Below are positions 45,911-54,781 of a stretch of 64,000 bases of DNA, piece by piece (the first letter of the stretch is position 1; every line of letters begins with the position of its first letter). A program made the translations under genes and the position numbers. This stretch comes from Qingshengfaniella alkalisoli (lineage in GTDB: Bacteria > Pseudomonadota > Alphaproteobacteria > Rhodobacterales > Rhodobacteraceae), in assembly GCF_007855645.1 (NCBI RefSeq), contig NZ_CP042264.1:1-64000 (forward strand), written 5' to 3'. The notes beneath the pieces were generated by a model. That model worked only from the letters and a program-made list of their open reading frames with translations, was not told the origin of the DNA and searched no databases.

Positions 45911-46615
45911 ATGGAACACGCGAACCCATCATCGAATGGCAAGGAAACTCGCTCTCAGGCTGACGCGATATCGGCCGCGCTGACGTCGGCGATTCATCGG
46001 CATCGGATCGCCCCGGGGACAAAGCTGGGTGAAGAAGATCTGGCAGACATCTATGGCGTGTCGCGCACCATCATTAGATCGGTTTTACACGGGTTGGCGC
46101 ATCTCCAACTGGTGGAAATACACCGTAATCGAGGTGCTTTCGTAGCCAGCCCTTCCATTGGCGAGGCGCATGAAGTGTTCGAGGCCAGGGCCTTGGTGGA
46201 GCCCATGCTCGCGCGCCGGGCGGCGGTGCGGGCGTCTGCAAATGATCTGGAATTGTTGCGCAAGCACATAGAAGAAGAACACGCGGCGCTTGCACAGCAA
46301 GACGCAGGAAGGGCGCTGCATCTGTCGGGGCTGTTCCACATAGAGATGGCACGTATCGCCGATCACGCAACTATCGCCGGTTTTGTAGAAGGGTTGGTGG
46401 CGCGCTCGTCACTCATCATTGCGCTGTATTGGCGGCGGGAAAGCGCATTGTGTGAGAAGCACGCTCATCACGCATTGCTGGATGCCTTGGCGCGCGCGGA
46501 CGGTCAGGAAGCCGAGGCTAGGATGAAAAGTCATTTGGTGGACCTTCATACCGCGCTGGATCTGCGTGAACGGCAGGAGCCGTCGCGTTCCCTGAAAGAA
46601 GTACTGGGGCCATGA
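45911..46615 (+). CDS. GntR-family regulator (FCD subfamily)
   Basis: A 234-aa regulator. The N-terminal winged helix-turn-helix (ISAALTSAIHRHRIAPGTKLGEEDLADIYGVSRTIIR) is followed by an FCD domain (EARALVEPMLARRA; HLSGLFHIEMARIADH; HHALLDALARADG). It is divergent from the PotABCD-like operon and overlaps the acetyltransferase gene by 4 nt. It is similar in layout to the GntR at 58206. Confidence 0.85.
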   Translation: MEHANPSSNGKETRSQADAISAALTSAIHRHRIAPGTKLGEEDLADIYGVSRTIIRSVLHGLAHLQLVEIHRNRGAFVASPSIGEAHEVFEARALVEPMLARRAAVRASANDLELLRKHIEEEHAALAQQDAGRALHLSGLFHIEMARIADHATIAGFVEGLVARSSLIIALYWRRESALCEKHAHHALLDALARADGQEAEARMKSHLVDLHTALDLRERQEPSRSLKEVLGP

Positions 46616-47424
46616 TTTGTCGAAACATGACCTTGCCAGAGTTGGTAAGGGTTCTGGGGTGGGCGCGGCAGGAAGGGTGGAATCCGGGCCTGGATGACGG
46701 CGAAGCTTTCTTCGCCGCAGATCCGGAGGGTTACTTTTTGGCCGAGATTGAAGGTAAGGCGGCTGCCGCGATCTCGGTCGTAAACCATGATCAGGAGCAT
46801 GCGTTCCTGGGCCTTTATATTTGCCTGCCAGAATTTCGTGGCCAAGGCGTCGGTCATGCACTTTGGCGGTATGCTCTATCTCACGCGGGCTCGCGTTCTG
46901 TCGGCTTGGATGGCGTGCCCGCGCAACAAGCCAACTACGAAAAATCAGGCTTCAATCGAGCAGGGCGCACCATCCGATACAAGGGGAATCGGATGGCGGC
47001 ATTAGCGGAAGACCGATTGGCCGAGGATGCGGATCTGCCCCGATTGATCGAAGCGGATCGCCGGATGGTTGGCTATGACAGGCAACGGTTTTTGACCAGC
47101 TGGTTCAGGCCCTGCGGCAGTCGCCAAACGGTTGTTCTTGGAACGTATTCATATGCCACGTTTCGGCGATGCCACGAAGGCATCAAGATCGGGCCGCTAC
47201 ATGCACCGTCGGGTGAGGAGGCGATGGCATTGCTCGCCCGATGCCCAAAGTCATTGGGCGACGGGCCGCTTTACATTGATGTGCCGGACCGCTCTCCTCT
47301 TGAGAGGTTGGTGCGAAGCTTGGGCTACGCGCCGGTTTTTGAAACGGCGCGTATGGTTAAGGGTGCCAGACCGACCGCGAAGCCGCCCGCCTATTATAGC
47401 GTAGCGACACTGGAGCTTGGTTGA
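46612..47424 (+). CDS. GNAT-family N-acetyltransferase with C-terminal extension
   Basis: A 270-aa protein. The N-terminal GNAT domain carries the acetyl-CoA motif PEFRGQGVGHALWR near residue 72. The C-terminal half (from about 130) resembles the second domain found in a group of two-domain GNAT proteins of alphaproteobacteria. Substrate unknown. ATG 46612 overlaps the GntR stop. Confidence 0.75.
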   Translation: MICRNMTLPELVRVLGWARQEGWNPGLDDGEAFFAADPEGYFLAEIEGKAAAAISVVNHDQEHAFLGLYICLPEFRGQGVGHALWRYALSHAGSRSVGLDGVPAQQANYEKSGFNRAGRTIRYKGNRMAALAEDRLAEDADLPRLIEADRRMVGYDRQRFLTSWFRPCGSRQTVVLGTYSYATFRRCHEGIKIGPLHAPSGEEAMALLARCPKSLGDGPLYIDVPDRSPLERLVRSLGYAPVFETARMVKGARPTAKPPAYYSVATLELG

Positions 47425-47493
47425 CTTTCGGCGGCGGGTTGTCGATGTCGCTGTCAACTTTTGGCACCAACCCGCAGCACACGGCAGAGACTG

Positions 47494-48117
47494 ATGATAC
47501 CGATCCTCTATTCGTTTCGCAGATGCCCCTACGCAATGCGCGCGCGGCTGGCGATTGCGGCGGCGGGCCAGAAGGTCGAGCTGCGGGAGGTAGTTTTGCG
47601 AGACAAGCCGCAAGCCTTCCTGTCTGCGTCACCCAGCGCAACCGTTCCTTGTCTTGTCACAGGTGCCGGGGTGATCGATGAAAGTCTCGACATAATGAAG
47701 TGGGCACTGGACAGATCGGACCCGAACCACTGGCTTGCCATGCCGGAAGAGGGCTGGGGCTGGATCGAGCGCGCAGATGGGCCGTTCAAGCGCGCACTGG
47801 ATCGGACCAAATACGCAGCCCGTTATCCCGACGAGGATCCGGCGGAAAACCGTGATGCGGCGTCGGAGTTCTTGCAGTCCCTAGACGATCAGATCGACGG
47901 CTGGCTTTTCGACGCACCAAGCATTGCTGATTTTGCCATTTTACCGTTTGTCCGTCAGTTCGCGTATATTGATAAGGCGTGGTTCGACGACCAACCTTGG
48001 CCAAGCTTGTCTGAATGGCTGGAACGCTTCCTGGCGTCAGATCGTCTTGCCGCTGTCATGAGAAAATATCCGCAATGGGTTGAGGGAAATTCGCCGATGT
48101 TCTTTGTCGCCGACTAA
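47494..48117 (+). CDS. Glutathione-S-transferase family protein
   Basis: A 207-aa protein with a thioredoxin-fold N-terminus starting FRRCPYAMRARLA, where CPYA (residues 11-14) gives the Cys-type active site, and the cis-Pro segment SATVPCL. The helical C-terminal domain follows. Start ATG 47494 rather than the earlier TTG. It may handle glutathione adducts; no substrate is indicated. Confidence 0.78.
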   Translation: MIPILYSFRRCPYAMRARLAIAAAGQKVELREVVLRDKPQAFLSASPSATVPCLVTGAGVIDESLDIMKWALDRSDPNHWLAMPEEGWGWIERADGPFKRALDRTKYAARYPDEDPAENRDAASEFLQSLDDQIDGWLFDAPSIADFAILPFVRQFAYIDKAWFDDQPWPSLSEWLERFLASDRLAAVMRKYPQWVEGNSPMFFVAD

Positions 48118-48217
48118 TGGATTTCGTCAGGTTGTCCCTGCGGTTTGACGCTAACAACGATCTTGCCTGTCGGCACTGTTCTATTCAATACAGGTGCCAA
48201 CAACTGGGGGATCGGAT

Positions 48218-48469
48218 TTGCGCGAAGTTCTAAGGATCATGGGTGACCTGCGAGGGCCGGTCGAAGAATGGATCCTCCATCGTGCCGACAAGCTTTCGTT
48301 GGACGGCGAAGTGCTCCACGTGTCCGACAGCAGGATCACCATTCGCGTCGATGGCCCTGAAGAGTTGCTGGAAGCGATGGCGCTCGCCTGCAGTCTTGGG
48401 CCATCCGAGGCCCTGGTTGAGAGGGTCGAACGCGTATCGATGCCATCAGAGTCCAACAATGCCCATTAA
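48218..48469 (+). CDS. Acylphosphatase-fold small protein, catalytic residues lost
   Basis: An 83-aa protein from TTG 48218 (GGGGGA stands upstream); GTG 48194 and ATG 48239 are alternatives. The pattern DKLSLDGEV, SRITIRVDGPEELLEAM and LGPSEALVERVERV follows the acylphosphatase fold. The catalytic Arg of the VQGVGFR loop is replaced (the loop reads DLRGPVEEW, one residue shorter) and the catalytic Asn is also absent. It is probably not an active acylphosphatase. Confidence 0.45.
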   Translation: MREVLRIMGDLRGPVEEWILHRADKLSLDGEVLHVSDSRITIRVDGPEELLEAMALACSLGPSEALVERVERVSMPSESNNAH

Positions 48470-48599
48470 TCGCTCAATTTGTGAACTTCCGCTTAATTGC
48501 TGCGCCATACCCATGGCCGGCAGGATTTGACCCGAGGCCAATCCTTTTCAGTTCCGACCCTCTCCTATAGCCAATCTCAGCCAGAAAACGGAGTTCTCA

Positions 48600-49250
48600 A
48601 TGAGCCAGTCTTGGACCGTCGTATCGCTTTCGAGCGGATTAAGAGTTGGCGGTGTTATGCGCAGTTTCGTTGATGGCCAAGAACTCGTGATCTGGCGCAG
48701 CGCGTCGGGACGGGCGCAGGCTTGGGACAACAGATGCCCCCATCGCGGTATGCGCCTGTCACACGGTTTCGTGCGTGGCGAACAGCTCGCTTGCCTGTAT
48801 CATGGCTGGCATTACGGACAGGACGGCGTGTGTAGCTACATTCCCGCACATCCCGATCTGGAGCCGCCGAAAACCATCTGCACGCAGATTCATAGCTGTG
48901 TGGAAGCAGACGGTTTCGTCTGGGTGGGCGGCGATGTTGAAACAATACCTCGCGGTTTTGCATCCGATATGGTCGGAGTACGGTCGATCTATGTTGATCT
49001 ATCTGTCGAACATCTGCGACAGCGTTTGACCTCGATCGGTTCCGGTGCTCAGGATTTGGTCACGCTGAAGGCTGAAAATGGCGGGCCGCCCAGCGAGGCT
49101 TGGGTTGCGCTGCAGGCCAATGGGCCCAACCAAAGCGTGATGCATATCGGTGCGCCGGCAGGGACTGACCCTCAGGCGTGCATCGCCATTTCGCATTGGG
49201 CGGAAAGCTTTCGAAGGTTTGGCGAAGCTTCCGAAACGGAGGCCGCGTGA
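48600..49250 (+). CDS. Stand-alone Rieske [2Fe-2S] protein
   Basis: A 216-aa protein with a complete Rieske site: C46-P-H48 in CPHRG, then 16 residues, then C65-L-Y-H68 in CLYHGWHY. This is the oxygenase-type Rieske domain. The remainder (from about 115) does not show the mononuclear-iron motif of oxygenase alpha subunits. The next gene overlaps by one base and encodes an oxygenase catalytic domain that has no Rieske ligands, so this protein probably supplies its electrons. No reductase is in the operon. It begins a run of eight collinear genes to 56781. Confidence 0.85.
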   Translation: MSQSWTVVSLSSGLRVGGVMRSFVDGQELVIWRSASGRAQAWDNRCPHRGMRLSHGFVRGEQLACLYHGWHYGQDGVCSYIPAHPDLEPPKTICTQIHSCVEADGFVWVGGDVETIPRGFASDMVGVRSIYVDLSVEHLRQRLTSIGSGAQDLVTLKAENGGPPSEAWVALQANGPNQSVMHIGAPAGTDPQACIAISHWAESFRRFGEASETEAA

Positions 49251-50095
49251 TGATTTCCGACAGCACACTGAATGAATGGTACCCGATCGCCATCGCCAAC
49301 CGGGAAATTACGACCGTCCCTTTCGAGACGACCTTGATGGAGCAAGCGTACAAGGTTGATGTGGGACCGCAGGGATGGGTGGCCCGCGCCGCAGATGGCA
49401 CTCCGAAGCAGTGCATCGAGAGATATGGCCATGTCTGGCTGTGTCCCGGCACGCCGGAAAAACCGATTTTCAACATGCCTGAAGCCGATCAGCCGGGCCG
49501 TCGGCTGGTGGATTGTGGCGTGGTGCGCGTGAAATGTTCTCCTCTGCGGGCGGTCGAGAATTTCCTCGACATCGCGCATTTTCCCTTCGTGCATACTGAC
49601 ATTCTGGGAGCCGAGCCGCATACCGAGGTCGAACGCTACAAGGTCGATATACGCGAAGATGACGACGAGATCTGGGCCACCAAGGTCAAGTTCTTTCAGC
49701 CTCAGGCCGCGAAATCTGCCGAAGGCGGTGTAATGACCGAATACATGTATCGGGTGCCGAGTCCGATGGTTTCGATTCTATACAAGACATGCCCGCCGAA
49801 GCCCGGTGAATGGGATGTCATCGCGATTTTCGTGCAGCCACTGGCTGAGGATCTGTGCGATGTCTGGCCTTGGATGGCATTGTATGATGACGCAAGTTCC
49901 ATGACCGACTTGATCCAGTTCCAGCAGACGATTTTCTTGCAGGACCGGTCCATTCTGGAGAATCAGATACCCCGCAAACTGCCACTCGATCCGAGGATGG
50001 AGGTGCCGACGCGCGCGGATATGACCTCGATCGCCTATCGGCGCTGGCTGAAGAAACGCGGCGCAACCTATGGCGCGGCGATGGAGGTGGCATGA
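49250..50095 (+). CDS. Rieske-less oxygenase catalytic subunit (NdmC-like organisation)
   Basis: A 281-aa protein of the VanA/PobA-type oxygenase family. The mononuclear iron motif is N104-x2-D107-x2-H110-x4-H115 (ENFLDIAHFPFVH) and a C-terminal FLQDRSILENQ carries the third ligand region. The N-terminus keeps the family opening EWYPIA and the end of the Rieske fold (ERYGHVWLCPG), but the two CxH/CxxH loops are missing, so it cannot bind its own cluster. The protein is therefore short for the family (about 350 aa is usual). The start overlaps the Rieske gene stop (TGATG). A Rieske-less subunit working with a separate Rieske partner and a GST-like protein is known for NdmC, the methylxanthine N7-demethylase. 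Confidence 0.85.
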   Translation: MISDSTLNEWYPIAIANREITTVPFETTLMEQAYKVDVGPQGWVARAADGTPKQCIERYGHVWLCPGTPEKPIFNMPEADQPGRRLVDCGVVRVKCSPLRAVENFLDIAHFPFVHTDILGAEPHTEVERYKVDIREDDDEIWATKVKFFQPQAAKSAEGGVMTEYMYRVPSPMVSILYKTCPPKPGEWDVIAIFVQPLAEDLCDVWPWMALYDDASSMTDLIQFQQTIFLQDRSILENQIPRKLPLDPRMEVPTRADMTSIAYRRWLKKRGATYGAAMEVA

Positions 50096-50751
50096 CCGGC
50101 CTGCTTTACGACTATGCCCTGTCGGGCAATTGCTACAAGATCCGGCTAATGGCCGCGCTACTTGGCGTGCGGGTGGATACGAAATCGGTGGATTTCTATC
50201 CGGGCAATGAACACAGAAGCTTGCCGTTCCTGGCCCTGAACCCTGCTGGCACTTTGCCCGTGTTCGCCGAAGGCGATCTGGTTCTGACCGAAAGCGCGGC
50301 AATTCTGACCTATCTCGCACAGAACCATGATCCCAAGGGAAATTGGTTCCCGACGCAGGATCCAGGGCGTCTGGCCAAGGTTCAGCAGTGGTTGAGTTTT
50401 TCCGGCAGGCTGACCGCGACGGCAGGTGAGGCGCGCTTGGGCGCAATGCTGAACAAGCCCGTTGACATGGATAAAGCGCGTGACGGTGCACGCAGTGCCC
50501 TGCGGGAGATGGAAGCCGCACTGACGGATCAGAAACTTCTGGGTTGCGCGTTTCTGACCGGGGCGACGCCCACCATCGCCGACATCGCGTGTTTTCCCTA
50601 CGCTGCCCTCGCAGCGGATGGCGGGATTGAACTCGATCCGTATCCGGCGCTTCGCGACTGGATTTTCTCGGTCCGGACCTTGCCGGGTTTCATCGAGATG
50701 CCAGGTATCCATGCCGTCCATGAAATACTGACCACAGAAGAACCGGCCTGA
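50092..50751 (+). CDS. Glutathione-S-transferase homologue (NdmE-like position)
   Basis: A 219-aa GST. The N-terminal thioredoxin fold reads YDYALSGNCYKIRLMAALLGV, with NPAGTLPVF and the glutathione-binding ESAAIL after it; the C-terminal helical domain ends IADIACFPYAALA...YPALRDWI. Its ATG overlaps the oxygenase stop and its stop overlaps the deaminase start. In caffeine degraders a GST homologue (NdmE) is required structurally for the N7-demethylase, which this layout mirrors; a true transferase role is the alternative. Confidence 0.8.
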   Translation: MTGLLYDYALSGNCYKIRLMAALLGVRVDTKSVDFYPGNEHRSLPFLALNPAGTLPVFAEGDLVLTESAAILTYLAQNHDPKGNWFPTQDPGRLAKVQQWLSFSGRLTATAGEARLGAMLNKPVDMDKARDGARSALREMEAALTDQKLLGCAFLTGATPTIADIACFPYAALAADGGIELDPYPALRDWIFSVRTLPGFIEMPGIHAVHEILTTEEPA

Positions 50752-52124
50752 TGACCGAGCACACGCTTTTCAGAGACTGCGCCGCGATCGTCACAATGGA
50801 CGACGCAGGCACTATTCATCGCAACAAAGACCTCCTGGTTTCGGGAAAATCGGTGGCGCAGATCGGCGAAGGGATCGTTGCGCCAGCCGGTGCGGAGATC
50901 GTCGATGCAACGGGTTGGTTCGTCTATCCGGGCTTGATCAACACCCATCACCATTTCTTCCAGTGTTTTATCCGCAACAACGCTCATCTGGACTGGACGA
51001 AGCTTTCGGTGATCGAATGGTTGGACCTGATCTATCCGATCTTCTCCAAGCTGGACGAGGAGTGTTTCTACCATTCTTCGGTTGTCGGGATGGGTGAGTT
51101 AATCAAGAGCGGCTGCACGACCGCGTTCGACCACCAATACAACTTCCCGCGCCATGCGGGTAAGAACATCGTTGATCGCCAGTTCGAGGCGGCCCAGTTT
51201 CTCGGTATGCGTTTCCATGCCGGGCGGGGTGGTAACACGTTACCCAAATCCGAAGGCAGCACGATCCCGGATGAGATGCGCGAGACGACAGACGAGTTCA
51301 TTTCCGATTGTGAGCGTCTGATCGACAGCTATCACGATGCGAGTGAGTTTAGCATGGCGCAGGTCGCCGTTGCACCATGCCAGCCAGTGAACTGCTACCG
51401 CGAAACCTTCGTCGAGTCCGTTGCCCTTGCGCGTGACAAGGGCGTGCTGATGCATAGCCATGTCGGCGAAGGCGAGAGCGAGGTCATCAAGGCGCGGTAC
51501 GGGATGCGGACAGTGGACTGGTGCGAGGAGCTGGGCTTTGCCGGGCCGGACGCGTGGTATGCCCATTGCTGGGAACTGGCATCGGATGAAATCGCGAAGA
51601 TGGCCGCATCTGGCACGGGTGTCGCGCATTGCCCGGAGCCGGTCTATCTGGTGGGTGCAGAAGTGACGCCCATCCCCGAAATGGCGGCGCGGGGCGTGCG
51701 CATCAGCCTCGGCGCGGATGGCGCGGCATCAAACGACAATTCCAACCTGATGCATTGCATCCATTCGGGCTACATGCTGCAGGCGCTGGTGGCCAACACG
51801 CGGCAGCATCCGGTGCCAACACCTGCCGAATTCCTGCGATATGCCACACGCGGAGGCGCGGATGTGTTGAACCGCAACGATCTGGGGTCGCTTGAGGTTG
51901 GCAAGGCGGCGGACCTTTTTGCCATCGACACCCGCGCAGTAGAATATGTCGGCACCCGTCACGACCCTGCGAGTTTCTTCGCCAAGGTCGGCCATTTCCG
52001 ACCCGTCGATCTGACCATGATCAATGGACGTGTCGTCTGGCGCGACGGCGAATTCCCCGGTCTCGATGAACAACGACTTGCCGCTCAGGCAGAGGCCCAT
52101 GTCGAACGCGTGGTCTATTCGTAA
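50751..52124 (+). CDS. Amidohydrolase, 8-oxoguanine deaminase-like
   Basis: A 457-aa metal-dependent amidohydrolase. The first metal motif is NTHHHFFQ at 64-71, with HSHVGEGESE near 237, a His in YAHCWEL and the Asp of SLGADGAASND. The overall pattern (WLDLIYPIFSKLDEE, SGCTTAFDHQYNFP) fits the 8-oxoguanine deaminase / TrzN-type deaminase group. The likely reaction is deamination of a purine or related heterocycle. It overlaps the GST gene by one base and is followed 18 bp later by a BMP-type binding protein, supporting a purine-type pathway. Confidence 0.82.
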   Translation: MTEHTLFRDCAAIVTMDDAGTIHRNKDLLVSGKSVAQIGEGIVAPAGAEIVDATGWFVYPGLINTHHHFFQCFIRNNAHLDWTKLSVIEWLDLIYPIFSKLDEECFYHSSVVGMGELIKSGCTTAFDHQYNFPRHAGKNIVDRQFEAAQFLGMRFHAGRGGNTLPKSEGSTIPDEMRETTDEFISDCERLIDSYHDASEFSMAQVAVAPCQPVNCYRETFVESVALARDKGVLMHSHVGEGESEVIKARYGMRTVDWCEELGFAGPDAWYAHCWELASDEIAKMAASGTGVAHCPEPVYLVGAEVTPIPEMAARGVRISLGADGAASNDNSNLMHCIHSGYMLQALVANTRQHPVPTPAEFLRYATRGGADVLNRNDLGSLEVGKAADLFAIDTRAVEYVGTRHDPASFFAKVGHFRPVDLTMINGRVVWRDGEFPGLDEQRLAAQAEAHVERVVYS

Positions 52125-52142
52125 CAACAGGAAGGATTATTT

Positions 52143-53216
52143 ATGAAACAAGCATTTAAAATAACTGCGATGGCTGCCGCTCTTGGGTTGGCCGCGACAG
52201 CGGTCACTGCCGAACCTCTGGAAATCGGTTTGATGGTCCCGTCGCCCTTGGCTGACACGGGCTGGTCCAAGACGCTTGCCGATGGGCTGGATGCGGTCAA
52301 AGAGAAATACGGCGATGATGTCTCCATCGAGATAGTCGAGAACATTCAGGAAGGTCCCGACGCCGACCGGATCATGAACAAGATGGTTGCCGATGGTGAC
52401 AAATTCCTGGTACTGGGTTCATTCGGCTATATGAACAGCGGGCTGAAGCTGGCACAGCGCAACTCGGATGTGACGGTTCTGCATGCCTCTGGTTTTAAGA
52501 CGGCCCCTAATCTGTCACCCTTTGCAGCGCAGTATTTCGAGGGTGCCTATCTGATGGGTATGGCGGCTGCCGATCTGACCGAAACCAAGAAGCTGGGTGT
52601 CGTGTCAGCATTTGCGATCCCCGAGCTGATTTCCACCATCAACGGTTTTGCTCTGGGCGCGCGCAGTGTTGATCCTGAAATCGAGGTCAATGTCATCTGG
52701 ATCAATTCCTGGTTTGACCCGGCAAAGGCGCAGGATTCCGCCCGAGCGCTGATTTCACAAGGCAATGACATCCTGTTCTCCAACGCGCAGGACACACCGT
52801 CCGTGGTGACCGTGGGCGAAGAAGAGGGCGTCCATGTCTTCAACCTCAACAGCACCATGAAAGACTACGCGCCGACCAAGTATATGGGAGTCGTGAAGAC
52901 CGACTGGGCGCCGTTGTTCCTGCGGTCGGTCGAGCAGCATCTGAACGGTACGTTCGAGGGCACCAATGAATGGCTGGGCATGGCCGATGACACGGTGCTC
53001 GTCGAGGACTGGAGCAGTGATATCAGCCCCGAAATGATGGCCCGGATCGAAGAAACCGAAGCTGCGATTCATTCAGGCACATTCAACGTCTATTCCGGGC
53101 CTATCGTCAATCAGGCTGGTGAAGAGGTTATCGGCGAAGGGGAGGTTCTGAGCGATGAACAAGTCCTCGGAATGAATTGGCATGTCGGGGGCGTCGTGTC
53201 CCCGCTGCCCAAGTGA
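52143..53216 (+). CDS. BMP-family (nucleoside/purine) ABC substrate-binding protein
   Basis: A 357-aa PnrA/BMP-family binding protein with a signal peptide ending TAVTAE. Family patterns are GLMVPSPLADTGWSK, GSFGYMNSGLKLAQRN, FEGAYLMGMAAADL and SAFAIPELISTINGFALGAR. Members bind purine nucleosides or bases. AGGAAGGATT precedes the ATG. It lies in the operon of the oxygenase and deaminase. Confidence 0.86.
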   Translation: MKQAFKITAMAAALGLAATAVTAEPLEIGLMVPSPLADTGWSKTLADGLDAVKEKYGDDVSIEIVENIQEGPDADRIMNKMVADGDKFLVLGSFGYMNSGLKLAQRNSDVTVLHASGFKTAPNLSPFAAQYFEGAYLMGMAAADLTETKKLGVVSAFAIPELISTINGFALGARSVDPEIEVNVIWINSWFDPAKAQDSARALISQGNDILFSNAQDTPSVVTVGEEEGVHVFNLNSTMKDYAPTKYMGVVKTDWAPLFLRSVEQHLNGTFEGTNEWLGMADDTVLVEDWSSDISPEMMARIEETEAAIHSGTFNVYSGPIVNQAGEEVIGEGEVLSDEQVLGMNWHVGGVVSPLPK

Positions 53217-53268
53217 TTTGATGACGTGCCGCGCCTGATCCGCGCGGCACTTTCGCAAGGCGCCCCCA

Positions 53269-54777
53269 ATGGTCAATGTTCCCTTGTTGTCTTTGAAGGC
53301 AATTACCAAGCGCTATCCCGGTTTGACCGCGAACGACGCAATTGATCTCGATGTCCGGTCGGGTGAAATCCACGCAGTTCTGGGTGAAAACGGGGCGGGC
53401 AAGTCCACGCTGATGAAGATAATATATGGCGTGGAGCAAGCCGATGGCGGGGACATTTTCTGGCAAGGCGATCACGTTCCGGTCCATAACCCATCGCGCG
53501 CCCGTGCGCTCGGCATAGGTATGGTGTTCCAGCATTTTTCGCTTTTCGAGACGCTGAGTGTTGTCGAAAATATTTCGATGACAGTGCCGGGCAAGAAGGC
53601 CGATCTGGCGGCCAAGGTTCGGGAGTTGGGCATAACATACAATCTGACTGTCGATCCTCATGCGGCGGTGCACACCCTGTCTGTCGGAGAACGGCAGCGG
53701 GTGGAGATCATCCGGTGTCTTATGCAGGATCTGCGGCTTCTCATTCTCGATGAACCCACCTCCGTTTTGCCACCGCAGCATGTCGAGGTGTTGTTCGATG
53801 CACTCAGGAAGCTGCGCGATAGCGGCGTTGCGATCCTCTACATCAGTCACAAGCTGGAAGAAATCCGCACGCTTTGCGACACTGCGACCATTCTGCAAGC
53901 AGGCCGCGTATCAGGCACCGTGGTGCCGCGTGAGAAGACCGCGCGTGATCTGGCGCAATTGATGATCGGTCGCAGCATTCCCGCTATCGAAGCCCGCCCC
54001 CACGCACCGGACACAGGGGGGCCATTGTTGGGGCTCAACAAGGTCTATGTACCAAGTGACGATCCCTTCGGCATCTCGTTGAAGGATGTGTCGCTGTCGG
54101 TAAAGGGCGGTGAGATCGTTGGAATCGCCGGCATTTCCGGGAATGGGCAGAAAGAGCTGTCCCGCGTTATTTCGGGTGAGTTCCTTTGCACAGAGCTTTC
54201 CCCAGCGGCTATCATGATGATGGGCAAACCCGTCGCCGATCTGGATGCGGCGGCGCGGCGGCGCCTCGGTTTTGCCTTCGTACCGGAAGAACGGCTGGGG
54301 CGGGGGGCCGTCCCTGAAATGTCGCTCGCCTCGAATACAATCCTGACAGCCAGTGAACACGGGTTGGTGCGGCGCGGCTTTGTTGATCGGCCAGCAGTTA
54401 CAGACTTTGCGATGCGATGCATTCGCGATTTCGACGTCCGGTGCAACGGCCCCGAGACGCGGGCAGGGGCCCTGTCTGGTGGCAACCTGCAAAAGTTCAT
54501 TGTTGGACGGGAATTGCACCTTAAGCCCAAACTCCTGTTTGTCGCACAGCCGACGTGGGGTGTGGATATCGGCGCGGCGACCGAAATCCGCCGCAAGCTA
54601 TTGGCGCTGCGTGATGATGGCGTCGCGATCTTGATTATTTCCGAAGAAATGGACGAATTGTTCGAGGTTACCGACAGGCTTCACGTGATTCACGGAGGCG
54701 CGCTGTCCAGATCGCTTCGCACATCCGAAGTCACCGCGAACGACATCGGGCGCTATATGATCGGCGCAGAGGAGTGA
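53269..54777 (+). CDS. Nucleoside-type ABC ATPase (two domains)
   Basis: A 502-aa protein with two ATPase domains, as in NupA/RbsA-type. Domain 1: Walker A GENGAGKST (about residue 38), signature LSVGERQRVEI, Walker B LLILDEPTSVL. Domain 2 is divergent: the P-loop is GISGNGQKEL (about 287) and the signature LSGGNLQKFIVGREL; Walker B reads LLFVAQPTWGVD. The split pattern of one canonical and one degenerate domain is typical of this group. Confidence 0.88.
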   Translation: MVNVPLLSLKAITKRYPGLTANDAIDLDVRSGEIHAVLGENGAGKSTLMKIIYGVEQADGGDIFWQGDHVPVHNPSRARALGIGMVFQHFSLFETLSVVENISMTVPGKKADLAAKVRELGITYNLTVDPHAAVHTLSVGERQRVEIIRCLMQDLRLLILDEPTSVLPPQHVEVLFDALRKLRDSGVAILYISHKLEEIRTLCDTATILQAGRVSGTVVPREKTARDLAQLMIGRSIPAIEARPHAPDTGGPLLGLNKVYVPSDDPFGISLKDVSLSVKGGEIVGIAGISGNGQKELSRVISGEFLCTELSPAAIMMMGKPVADLDAAARRRLGFAFVPEERLGRGAVPEMSLASNTILTASEHGLVRRGFVDRPAVTDFAMRCIRDFDVRCNGPETRAGALSGGNLQKFIVGRELHLKPKLLFVAQPTWGVDIGAATEIRRKLLALRDDGVAILIISEEMDELFEVTDRLHVIHGGALSRSLRTSEVTANDIGRYMIGAEE

Positions 54778-54781
54778 CCCG

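Noticed and set aside
48600-50095. Frameshift of one normal Rieske oxygenase gene
   Set aside because: The second protein has its own family N-terminal opening (EWYPIA) and the end of the Rieske fold, and the first has a further 100 residues after its Rieske domain, so a simple split of one chain does not explain them; the genes overlap as coupled genes do.
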